Shown piece by piece: positions 1 to 10,952 of a stretch of DNA of 64,000 nt. Numbering within the stretch: position 1 is the first letter of the stretch; every line of letters starts with the position of its first letter. The notes under the pieces are model-generated. The model saw only the letters and a program-made list of their open reading frames with translations. It searched no databases and was not told the origin of the DNA. Source of the stretch: Clusia tigrina (lineage: Eukaryota > Arthropoda > Insecta > Diptera > Clusiidae). Location of the stretch: NCBI GenBank assembly GCA_920105625.2, contig OV050032.1:114994542-115058541 (forward strand), written 5' to 3'. The translations under genes and the position numbers were made by a program.

Positions 1-3000
1 TAAAGTACTCGAGCCTCTTGTCAATTTAGGCCATCGCTCAAAGCTATGCTACCCTAGAGTCCCAAATCAAAGACTGATAAAACTTCAAATGGCCCTAACT
101 TCTAAACGGTACGTCCTACACCTATCAAAGTTTGCAACATACAAATGCTTGTAACTTTTTACTGGAGCGTCATAAAACCTTGAAATTTTGTAACAATAAA
201 GTACTCGAGCCTCTTGTTATTTAAGCTATCGCTCAAAGCTATGCTACCCTAGAGTCCCAAATCAAACACTGATAAAACTTCAAATGGCCCTAACTTCTAT
301 ACGGTACGTCCTACACCTATAAAAGTTGGCAACATTCAAATGCTTGTAACTTTTTACTGGACCGTCATAAAGCCTTGAAATTTTGTAACAATAAAGTACC
401 CGAGCCTCTTGTCAATTTAAGCTATCGCTCAAAGCTATGCTACCCTTGAGTCCCAAATCAAACACTGATAAAACATCAAATGGCCCTAACTTCTATACGG
501 TACGTCCTACACCTATCAAAGTTGGCAACATTCAAATGCTTGTAACTTTTTACTGGAGCGTCATAAAACCTTGAAATTTTGTAACAATAAAGTACTCGAG
601 CATCTTGTCAATTTAAGTTATCGCTCAAAGCTATGCTACCCTATAGTCCCAAATCAAACACTGATGAAACTTCAAACGCCCCTAACTTCTTTACGGTACG
701 TCCTACACCTATCAAAGTTTGCAACATACAAATGCTTGTAACTTTTTACTGGAGCGTCATAAAACCTTGAAATTTGGTAACAATAAAGTACTCGAGCCTC
801 TTGTCAATTTAAGCTATCGCTCAAAGCTATGCTACCCTAGATTCCCAAATCAAACACTGATAAAACTTCAAACGCCCCTAACTTCTATACGGTACGTTCT
901 ACACCTATCAAAGTTGGCAACATTCAAATGCTTGTAACTTTTTACTGGAGCGTCATAAAACCTTGAAGTTTTGTAACAATAAAGTACTCGAGCCTCTTGT
1001 CAATTTAAGCCATCGCTCAAAGCTATGCTACCCTAGAGTCCCAAATCAAACACGGATAAAACTTCAAATGGCCCTAACTTCTATACGGTACTTCCTACAC
1101 CTATCAAAGTTTGCAACATACAAATGCCTGTAACTTTTTACTGGAGAGTCATAAAACCTTGAAATTTTGTAACAATAAAGTACACGAGTCTCTTGTCAAT
1201 TTAAGCTATCGCTCAAAACTATGCTACCATTGAGTCCCAAATCAAACACTGATAAAACTTCAAATGGCCCTAACTTCTATACGGTATGTCCTACACCTAT
1301 CAAAGTTTGCAACATACAAATGCTTTTATCTTTTTACTGGAGCGTCATAAAACCTTGAAATTTTGTAACAATAAAGTACTCGAGCCTCTTGTCAATTTAA
1401 GCTATCGCTCAAAGCTATGCTACCCTTGAGTCCCAAATCAAACACTGATAAAACTTCACATGGCCCTAACTTCTATACGGTATGTCCTACACCTATCAAA
1501 GTTTGCAACATACAAATGCTTGTATCTTGTTACTGGAGCGTCATAAAACCTTGAAATTTTGTAACAATAAAGTACCCGAGCCTCTTGTCAATTTAAGCTA
1601 TCGCTCAAAGCTATGCTACCCTTGAGTCCCAAATCATACACTGATAAAACTTCAAATAGCCCTAACTTCTATACGGTACGCCCTACACCTATCAAAGTTT
1701 GCAAGATACAAATGCTTATATCTTTGTACTGGAGCGTCATAAAACCTTGTAATTTTGTAACAATAAAGTACTCGAGCCTCTTGTCAATTTAGGACATCGC
1801 TCAAAGCTATGCTACCCTAGAATCCCAAATCGAACACTGATAAAACTTCAAATGGCCCTAACTTCTAAACGGTACGTCCTACACCTATCAAAGTTTGCAA
1901 CATACAAATGCTTGTAACTTTTTACTGGAGCGTCATAAAACCTTGTAATTTTGTAACAATAAAGTACTCGAGCCTCTTGTCAATTTAAGCCATCGCTCAA
2001 AGCTATGCTACCCTTGAGTCCCAAATCACACACCTATAAAACTTCAAACGCCCCTAACTTCTTTACGGTACGTCCTACACCTATCAAAGTTTGCAACATA
2101 CAAATGCTTGTCACTTTTTACTGGAGCGTCATAAAACCTTGTAATTTTGTAACAATAAAGTACTCGAGCCTCTTGTCAATTTAAGCCATCGCTCAAAGCT
2201 ATGCTACCCTTGAGTCCCAAATCACACACCTATAAAACTTCAAACGCCCCTAACTTCTTTACGGTACGTCCTACACCTATCAAAGTTTGCAACATACAAA
2301 TGCTTGTAACTTTTTACTGGAGCGTCATAAATCCTTGAAAGTTTGTAACAATAAAGCACTCGGGCCTCTTGTAAATTTAAGCCATCGCTCAAAACTATGC
2401 TACCCTAGAGTCCCAAATCAAACACTGATAAAACTTCAAATGGCTCTAACTTCTATACGGTACGTCCTACACCTATCAAAGTTTACAACATACAAATGAT
2501 TGTATCTTTTACTTGAGCGTCATAAAACCTTGAAATTTTGTAACAATAAAGTACTCGAGCCTCTTGTCAATTTAGGCCATCGCTCAAAGCTATGCTACCC
2601 TAGAGTCCCAAATCAAACACTGATAAATCTTCAAACGCCCCTAACTTCTTTACGGTACGTCCTACACCTATCAAAGTTGGCAACATTCAAATGCTTGTAA
2701 CTTTTTACCGGAGCGTCATAAAACCTTGAAATTTTGTAACAATAAAGTACTCGAGCATCTTGTCAATTTAAGTTATCGCTCAAAGCTATGCTACCCTTGA
2801 GTCCCAAATCAACACTGATAAAACTTCAAATGGCCCTAACTTCTATACGGTACGTCCTACACCTATCAAAGTTTGCAACATACAAATGCTTGTAACTTTT
2901 TACTGGAGCGTCATAAAACCTTGAAATTTTGTAACAATAAAGTACTCGAGCATCTTGTCAATTTAAGCTATCGCTCAAAGCTATGCTACCCTAGAGTCCC

Positions 3001-3164
3001 AAATCAAACACCTATAAAACTTCAAACGCTCCTAACTTCTTTACGGTACGTCCTACACCTATCAAAGTTGGGAACATTCAAATGCTTGTAACTTTTTACT
3101 GGAGCGTCATAAAACCTTGAAATTTGGTAACAATAAAGTACTCGAGCCTCTTGTCAATTTAAGT
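1..3164 (-). repeat. Satellite array, reverse-oriented segment (about 16 monomers of 196 bp)
   Basis: Head-to-tail copies of the same 196-bp satellite as the rest of the window, but read as the reverse complement: the landmark ggtacgtcctacacctatc recurs every 196 bp. Copies differ from each other at many scattered positions. Some variants were not noticed in the forward array, for example atttaggccatcgctc at about 29 and 2573, and atttaggacatcgctc at about 1788. One-base length changes occur at about 211 (gttattt for gtcaattt), about 2507 (one T lost) and about 2810 (caacactg for caaacactg). Apart from one duplicated monomer near 2 kb, no long HOR was seen, so this segment looks older or less recently homogenised. 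No gene, RNA or transposon was seen in it. Confidence 0.97.
1917..2308 (-). repeat. Tandem duplication of a single monomer inside the reverse array
   Basis: Two adjacent 196-bp monomers share private variants: ccttgtaattttg (at 1941 and 2137) and ccaaatcacacacctataaa (at 2021 and 2217). They appear near-identical over the whole unit, while neighbours differ. The first variant is also seen once more upstream (about 1746), which suggests stepwise local spread. This is the only clear recent duplication seen in the reverse segment. Confidence 0.8.
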
Positions 3165-3364
3165 NNNNNNNNNNNNNNNNNNNNNNNNNNNNNNNNNNNN
3201 NNNNNNNNNNNNNNNNNNNNNNNNNNNNNNNNNNNNNNNNNNNNNNNNNNNNNNNNNNNNNNNNNNNNNNNNNNNNNNNNNNNNNNNNNNNNNNNNNNNN
3301 NNNNNNNNNNNNNNNNNNNNNNNNNNNNNNNNNNNNNNNNNNNNNNNNNNNNNNNNNNNNNNNN
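3165..3364. other. Assembly gap (200 N)
   Basis: Exactly 200 unknown bases. The round length suggests a scaffolding placeholder rather than a measured distance. Monomer orientation is reverse before the gap and forward after it, so the gap is also the boundary between two oppositely oriented contigs. Any reading frame drawn across it is meaningless. Confidence 0.98.
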
Positions 3365-5729
3365 TTACAAGCATGTGTATGTTGCAAACTTTGATAGGTG
3401 TAGGACGTACCGTAAAGCAGTTAGGGGCGTTTGAAGTTTTATCAGTGTTTGATTTGGGACTCTAGGGTAGCATAGCTTTGAGCGATGGCTTAAATTGACA
3501 AGAGGCTCGAGTACTTTATTGTTACAAAATTTCAAGGTTTTATGACGCTCCAGTAAAAAGATACAAGCATTTGTATGTTGCAAACTTTGATAAGTGTAGG
3601 ACGTACCGTAAAGAAGTTAGGGGCGTTTGAAGTTTTATCAGTGTTTGATTTGGGACTCTAGGGTAGCATAGCTTTGAGCGATGGCTTAAATTGACAAGAG
3701 GCTCGAGTACTTTATTGTTACAAAATTTCAAGGTTTTATGACGCTCCAGTAAAACGTTACAAGCATTTGAATGTTGCCAACTTTGATAGGTGTAGGACGT
3801 ACCGTATAGAAGTTAGGGCCCTTTGAAGTTTTATCAGTGTTTGATTTGGGACTCAAGGGTAGCATAGCTTTGACCGATAGCTTAAATTGACAAGAGGCTC
3901 GGGTACTTCATTGTTACAAATTTCAAGGTTTTATGACGCTCCAGTAAAAAGTTACAAGCATTTGTATGTTGCAAATTTTGATAGGTGTAGGACGTACCGT
4001 AAAGAAGTTAGGGGCGGTTGAAGTTTTATCAGTGTTTGATTTGGGACTCAATGGTAGCATAGTTTTGAGCGATAGCTTAAAGTGACAAGACACTAGTGTA
4101 CTTTATTGTTACAAAATTTCAAGGTTTTATGACGCTCCAGTAAAAAAATACAAGCATTTGTATGTTGCAAACTTTGATAGGTGTAGGACGTACCGTATAG
4201 AAGTTAGGGCCATTTGAAGTTTTATCAGTGTTTGATTTGGGACTCTAGGGTAGCATAGCTTTAAGCGATAGCTTAAATTGACAAGAGGCTCAAGTACTTT
4301 ATTGTTACAAAATTTCAAGGTTTTAAGACGCTCCAGTAAAAAGTTACAAGCATTTGTATGTTGCAAACTTTGATAGGTGTAGGACGTACCGTAAAGAAGT
4401 TAGGGGCGTTTTAAGTTTTATCAGTGCTTGATTTGGGAATCTAGGGTAGCATAGCGTTGACCGATAGCTTAAATTGACAAGAGGCTCGGGTACTTTATTG
4501 TTACAAAATTTGAAGGTTTTATTACGCTCCAGTAAAAAGTTACAAGCATTTGTATGTTGCAAACTTTGATAGGTGTAGGACGTACCGTAAAGAAGTTAGG
4601 GGCGTTTGAAGTTTTATCAGTGTTTGATTTGGGACTCAATGGTAGCATAGTTTTGAGCGATAGCTTAAATTGACAAGAGACTCGTGTACTTTATTGTTAC
4701 AAAATTTCAAGGTTTTATGACGCTCCAGTAAAAAAATACAAGCATTTGTATGTTGCAAACTTTGATAGGTGTAGGACGTACCGTATAGAAGTTAGGGCCA
4801 TTTGAAGTTTTATCAGTGTTTGATTTGGGACTCTAGGGTAGCATAGCTTTGAGCGATAGCTTAAATTGACAAGAGGCTTGAGTACTTTATTGTTACAAAA
4901 TTTCAAGGTTTTATGACGCTCCAGTAAAAAGTTACAAGCATTTGTATGTTGCAAACTTTGATAGGTGTAGGACGTACCGTAAAGAAGTTAGGGGCGTTTG
5001 AAGTTTTATCAGTGTTTGATTTGGGACTCTAGGGTAGCATAGCTTTGAGCGATAATTTAAATTGACAAGTGGCTCGAGTACTTTATTGTTACGAAATTTC
5101 AAGGTTTTATGACGCTCCAGTAAAAAGTTACAAGCATTTGTATGTTTCAAACTTTGATAGGTGTAGGACGTACCGTAAAGAAGTTAGGGGCGTTTGAAGT
5201 TTTATCAGTGTTTGATTTGGGACTCTAGGGTAGCTTAGCTTTGAGCGATAACTTAAATTGACAAGAAACTCGAGTACTTTATTGTTACAAAATTTCAAGG
5301 TTTTATGACGCTCCAGTAAAAAGTTACAAATATTTGTATGTTGCGAACTTTGATAGGTGTAGGACGTACCGTAAAGAAGTAAGGGGCGTTTGAAGTTTTA
5401 TCAGTGTTTGATTTGGGACACTAGGGTAGCATAACTTTGAGCGATAGCTTAAATTGACAAGAGGGTCGAGTACTTTATTGTTACAAAATTTCAAGGTTTT
5501 ATGATGCTCCAGTAAAAAGTTAGAAGCATTTGTATGTTGCAAACTTTGATAGGTGTAGGACGTACCGTATAGAAGTTAGGGGCGTTTGAAGTTTTATCAG
5601 TGTTTGCTTTGGGACTCTAGGGTAGCATAACTTTGAGCGATAACTTAAATTGACAAGAGGCTCGAGTAATTTATTGTTACAAAATTTCAAGGTTTTATGA
5701 CGCTCCAGTAAAAAGTTACAAGCATTTGT
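3365..5729 (+). repeat. Segmental duplication of 23-monomer spacing, copy 1 (truncated by gap)
   Basis: Matches 7872-10237 at a constant offset of 4507-4508 bp (23 x 196 = 4508). The one-base change comes from acaaatttc here against acaaaatttc in copy 2. By eye only a handful of other differences were seen, for example ttttatgacg at about 3736 against ttctatgacg at about 8243, and a gcttagcttt/gcatagcttt difference at about 5232/9740. The match stops at 5730 (gtgtgttgc against gtatgttgc), after which the copies diverge. The left limit is hidden by the N gap. Confidence 0.9.
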
Positions 5730-6426
5730 GTGTTGCAAACTTTGATAGGTGTAGGACGTACCGTAAAGAAGTTAGGGGCGTTTGAAGTTTTATCAGTGTT
5801 TGATTTGGGATTCTAGGGTAGCATAGCTTTGAGCGATGGCTTAAATTGACAAGAGGCTCGAGTACTTTATTGTTACAAAATTTCAAGGTTTTATGACGCT
5901 CCAGTAAAAAGTTACAAGCATTTGAATGTTGCCAACTTTGATAGGTGTAGGACGTAGCGTAAAGAAGTTAGGGGCGTTTGAAGATTTATCAGTGTTTGAT
6001 TTGGGACTCAAGGGTAGCATAGCTTTGACCGATAGCTTAAATTGACAAGAGGCTCGGGTACTTCATTGTTACAAAATTTCAAGGTTTTATGACGCTCCAG
6101 TAAAAAGTTACAAGCATTTGTATGTTGCAAATTTTGATAGGTGTAGGACGTACCGTAAAGAAGTTAGGGCAATTTGAAGTTTTATCAGTGTTTGATTTGG
6201 GACTCAATCGTAGCATAGCTTTGAGCGATGGCTTAAATTGACCAGAGGCTCGAGTACTTTATTGTTACAAAATTTCAAGGTTTTATGACGCTCCAGTAAA
6301 AAGTTACAAGCATTTGTATGTTGCAAACTTTGATAGGTGTAGGACGTACCGTGAAGAAGTTAGGAGCGTTTGAACTTTTATCAGTGTTTGATTTGGGACT
6401 CAAGGGTAGCATAGCTTTGAGCGATA

Positions 6427-7707
6427 GCTTAAATTGACAAGAGGCTCGAGTACTTTATTGTTACAAAATTTCAAGGTTTTATGACGCTCCAGTAAAAAGT
6501 TACAAGCATTTGTATGTTGCAAACTTTGATAGGTGTAGGACGTACCGTATAGAAGTTAGGGGTGTTTGAAGTTCTATCAGTGTTGGATTTGGGACTCTAG
6601 GGTAGCATAGCTTTGAGCGATGGCTTAAATTGACAAGAGGCTCGAGATCTTTATTGTTACAAAATTTCAAGGTTTTGTGACGCTCCAGTAAAAAGTTACA
6701 AGCATTTGTATGTTGCAAACTTTGATATGTGTAGGACGTACCGTATAGAAGCTAGGGCCAATTGAAGTATTATCAGTGTTTGATTTGGGACTCTAGGGTA
6801 GCATAGCTTTGAGCGATAGCTTAAATATACAAGAGGCTCGGGTACTTCATTGTTACAAAATTTCAAGGTTTTGTGACGCTCCAGTAAAAAGTTACAAGCA
6901 TTTGTATGTTGCAAACTTTGATAGGTGTAGGACGTACCGTATAGAAGTTAGGGGCGTTTGAAGTTTTATCAGTGTTTGATTTGGGACTCTAGGGTAGCAT
7001 AGCTTTTAGCGATGGCTTAAATTGACAAGAGGCTCGAGTACTTTATTGTTACAAAATTTCAAGGTTTTATGACGCTCCAGTAAAAAGTTACAAGCATTTG
7101 TATGTTGCAAACTTTGATAGGTGTAGGACGTACCGTATAGAAGTTAGGGGTGTTTGAAGTTCTATCAGTGTTGGATTTGGGACTCTAGGGTAGCATAGCT
7201 TTGAGCGATGGGTTAAATTGACAAGAGGCTCGAGATCTTTATTGTTACAAAATTTCAAGGTTTTGTGACGCTCCAGTAAAAAGTTACAAGCATTTGTATG
7301 TTGCAAACTTTGATATGTGTAGGACGTACCGTATAGAAGCTAGGGCCAATTGAAGTATTATCAGTGTTTGATTTGGGACTCTAGGGTAGCATAGCTTTGA
7401 GCGATAGCTTAAATATACAAGAGGCTCGGGTACTTCATTGTTACAAAATTTCAAGGTTTTGTGACGCTCCAGTAAAAAGTTACAAGCATTTGTATGTTGC
7501 AAACTTTGATAGGTGTAGGACGTACCGTATAGAAGTTAGGGGCGTTTGAAGTTTTATCAGTGTTTGATTTGGGACTCTAGGGTAGCATAGCTTTTAGCGA
7601 TGGCTTAAATTGACAAGAGGCTCGAGTACTTTATTGTTACAAAATTTCAAGGTTTTATGACGCTCCAGTAAAAAGTTACAAGCATTTGTATGTTGCAAAC
7701 TTTGATA
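6427..7707 (+). repeat. Tandem doublet of a 3-monomer (588-bp) unit
   Basis: The sequence from 6427 to 7119 matches itself at an offset of 588 bp (3 x 196). Both copies carry the rare variants gttggatttgg, gagatctttatt, gatatgtgtagg and gaagtattatcag. One difference seen is gatggctt at about 6623 against gatgggtt at about 7211. Beyond 7119/7707 they separate (gataggtg against gataagtg). A related trio with the gagatcttt marker reappears at 10.2-10.8 kb and three times after 56.7 kb. Confidence 0.9.
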
Positions 7708-7871
7708 AGTGTAGGACGTACCGTAAAGAAGTTAGGGGCGTTTGAAGTTTTATCAGTGTTTGATTTGGGACTCTAGGGTAGCATAGCTTTGAGCGATAGC
7801 TTAAATTGACAAGAGGCTCGAGTACTTTATTGTTACAAAATTTCAATGTTTTATGACGCTCCAGTAAAAAG
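7676..7871 (+). repeat. Representative 196-bp monomer
   Basis: A typical full-length unit, taken from ttacaagcatttgtatg to the next identical start at 7872. Hand count of a consensus-like unit: 57 A, 65 T, 49 G, 25 C, with six CpG dinucleotides (in gacgtaccg, ggggcg, gagcg, gctcg and gacgct). G clearly exceeds C on this strand. Frequently variable sites across the array are aagaagtt/tagaagtt/ttgaagtt, ggggcg/gggccat/gggccaatt, actctaggg/actcaaggg/actcaatgg, gagcgat/gaccgat, gatagc/gatggc/gataac/gatagg, and ctcgag/ctcggg. These alternatives travel in combinations, so they work as markers of monomer type. Confidence 0.95.
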
Positions 7872-10237
7872 TTACAAGCATGTGTATGTTGCAAACTTTG
7901 ATAGGTGTAGGACGTACCGTAAAGCAGTTAGGGGCGTTTGAAGTTTTATCAGTGTTTGATTTGGGACTCTAGGGTAGCATAGCTTTGAGCGATGGCTTAA
8001 ATTGACAAGAGGCTCGAGTACTTTATTGTTACAAAATTTCAAGGTTTTATGACGCTCCAGTAAAAAGATACAAGCATTTGTATGTTGCAAACTTTGATAA
8101 GTGTAGGACGTACCGTAAAGAAGTTAGGGGCGTTTGAAGTTTTATCAGTGTTTGATTTGGGACTCTAGGGTAGCATAGCTTTGAGCGATGGCTTAAATTG
8201 ACAAGAGGCTCGAGTACTTTATTGTTACAAAATTTCAAGGTTCTATGACGCTCCAGTAAAACGTTACAAGCATTTGAATGTTGCCAACTTTGATAGGTGT
8301 AGGACGTACCGTATAGAAGTTAGGGCCCTTTGAAGTTTTATCAGTGTTTGATTTGGGACTCAAGGGTAGCATAGCTTTGACCGATAGCTTAAATTGACAA
8401 GAGGCTCGGGTACTTCATTGTTACAAAATTTCAAGGTTTTATGACGCTCCAGTAAAAAGTTACAAGCATTTGTATGTTGCAAATTTTGATAGGTGTAGGA
8501 CGTACCGTAAAGAAGTTAGGGGCGGTTGAAGTTTTATCAGTGTTTGATTTGGGACTCAATGGTAGCATAGTTTTGAGCGATAGCTTAAAGTGACAAGACA
8601 CTAGTGTACTTTATTGTTACAAAATTTCAAGGTTTTATGACGCTCCAGTAAAAAAATACAAGCATTTGTATGTTGCAAACTTTGATAGGTGTAGGACGTA
8701 CCGTATAGAAGTTAGGGCCATTTGAAGTTTTATCAGTGTTTGATTTGGGACTCTAGGGTAGCATAGCTTTAAGCGATAGCTTAAATTGACAAGAGGCTCA
8801 AGTACTTTATTGTTACAAAATTTCAAGGTTTTAAGACGCTCCAGTAAAAAGTTACAAGCATTTGTATGTTGCAAACTTTGATAGGTGTAGGACGTACCGT
8901 AAAGAAGTTAGGGGCGTTTTAAGTTTTATCAGTGCTTGATTTGGGAATCTAGGGTAGCATAGCGTTGACCGATAGCTTAAATTGACAAGAGGCTCGGGTA
9001 CTTTATTGTTACAAAATTTCAAGGTTTTATTACGCTCCAGTAAAAAGTTACAAGCATTTGTATGTTGCAAACTTTGATAGGTGTAGGACGTACCGTAAAG
9101 AAGTTAGGGGCGTTTGAAGTTTTATCAGTGTTTGATTTGGGACTCAATGGTAGCATAGTTTTGAGCGATAGCTTAAATTGACAAGAGACTCGTGTACTTT
9201 ATTGTTACAAAATTTCAAGGTTTTATGACGCTCCAGTAAAAAAATACAAGCATTTGTATGTTGCAAACTTTGATAGGTGTAGGACGTACCGTATAGAAGT
9301 TAGGGCCATTTGAAGTTTTATCAGTGTTTGATTTGGGACTCTAGGGTAGCATAGCTTTGAGCGATAGCTTAAATTGACAAGAGGCTTGAGTACTTTATTG
9401 TTACAAAATTTCAAGGTTTTATGACGCTCCAGTAAAAAGTTACAAGCATTTGTATGTTGCAAACTTTGATAGGTGTAGGACGTACCGTAAAGAAGTTAGG
9501 GGCGTTTGAAGTTTTATCAGTGTTTGATTTGGGACTCTAGGGTAGCATAGCTTTGAGCGATAATTTAAATTGACAAGTGGCTCGAGTACTTTATTGTTAC
9601 GAAATTTCAAGGTTTTATGACGCTCCAGTAAAAAGTTACAAGCATTTGTATGTTTCAAACTTTGATAGGTGTAGGACGTACCGTAAAGAAGTTAGGGGCG
9701 TTTGAAGTTTTATCAGTGTTTGATTTGGGACTCTAGGGTAGCATAGCTTTGAGCGATAACTTAAATTGACAAGAAACTCGAGTACTTTATTGTTACAAAA
9801 TTTCAAGGTTTTATGACGCTCCAGTAAAAAGTTACAAATATTTGTATGTTGCGAACTTTGATAGGTGTAGGACGTACCGTAAAGAAGTAAGGGGCGTTTG
9901 AAGTTTTATCAGTGTTTGATTTGGGACACTAGGGTAGCATAACTTTGAGCGATAGCTTAAATTGACAAGAGGGTCGAGTACTTTATTGTTACAAAATTTC
10001 AAGGTTTTATGATGCTCCAGTAAAAAGTTAGAAGCATTTGTATGTTGCAAACTTTGATAGGTGTAGGACGTACCGTATAGAAGTTAGGGGCGTTTGAAGT
10101 TTTATCAGTGTTTGCTTTGGGACTCTAGGGTAGCATAACTTTGAGCGATAACTTAAATTGACAAGAGGCTCGAGTAATTTATTGTTACAAAATTTCAAGG
10201 TTTTATGACGCTCCAGTAAAAAGTTACAAGCATTTGT
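7872..10237 (+). repeat. Segmental duplication of 23-monomer spacing, copy 2
   Basis: The second copy of the segment that begins at the gap edge (3365-5729). Characteristic shared variants include gcatgtgtatg at the left end, gacaagacactagtg, ttttaagacg, tattacgctcc, gacaagtggctcg, tatgtttcaaac and ttagaagcatttg. It starts directly after the 7676-7871 monomer. Because copy 1 begins at the contig end, the sequence just left of 7872 is a candidate for what the gap hides. Confidence 0.9.
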
Positions 10238-10952
10238 ATGTTGCAAACTTTGATAGGTGTAGGACATACCGTATAGAAGTTAGGGTCATTTGAAGTTTTA
10301 TCAGTGTTTGATTTGGGACTCTGGGGTAGCATAGCTTTGAGCGATGGCTTAAATTGACAAGAGGCTCGAGATCTTTATTGTTACAAAATTTCAAGGTTTT
10401 GTGACGCTCCAGTAAAAAGTTACAAGCATTTGTATGTTGCAAACTTTGATAGGTGTAGGACGTACCGTATAGAAGCTAGGGCCAATTGAAGTTTTATCAG
10501 TGTTTGATTTGGGACTCTAGGGTAGCATAGCTTTGAGCGATAGCTTAAATTGACAAGAGGCTCGGGTACTTCATTGTTACAAAATTTCAAGGTTTTGTGA
10601 CGCTCCAGTAAAAAGTTACAAGCATTTGTATGTTGCAAACTTTGATAGGTGTAGGACGTACCGTATAGAAGTTAGGGGCATTTGAAGTTTTATCTGTGTT
10701 TGATTTGGGACTCTAGGGTAGCATAGCTTTTAGCGATGGCTTAAATTGACAAGAGGCTCGAGTACTTTATTGTTACAAAATTTCAAGGTTTTATGACGCT
10801 CCAGAAAAAAGTTACAAGCATTTGAATGTTGCCAACTTTGATAGGTGTAGGACGTACCGTATTGAAGTTAGGGGCGTTTGAAGTTTTATCAGTGTTTGAT
10901 TTGGGACTCTAGGGAAGCATAGCTTTGAGCGATAGCTTAAATTGACATGAGG

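Noticed and set aside
3117..3434. Open frames running through the N gap
   Set aside because: They consist mainly of unknown bases and have no meaning.
7676..7700. Inverted repeat acaa-gcat-ttgt as a functional hairpin
   Set aside because: The stem is only four base pairs and AT-rich, and the element varies between monomers (acaaatatttgt, acaagcatgtgt).
7676..7871. Internal half-repeat (monomer as an old dimer of about 98 bp)
   Set aside because: tttgaagttttat resembles tttcaaggttttat about 100 bp later, and actttgat resembles gctttgag about 87 bp later. The two spacings disagree and the rest does not align.
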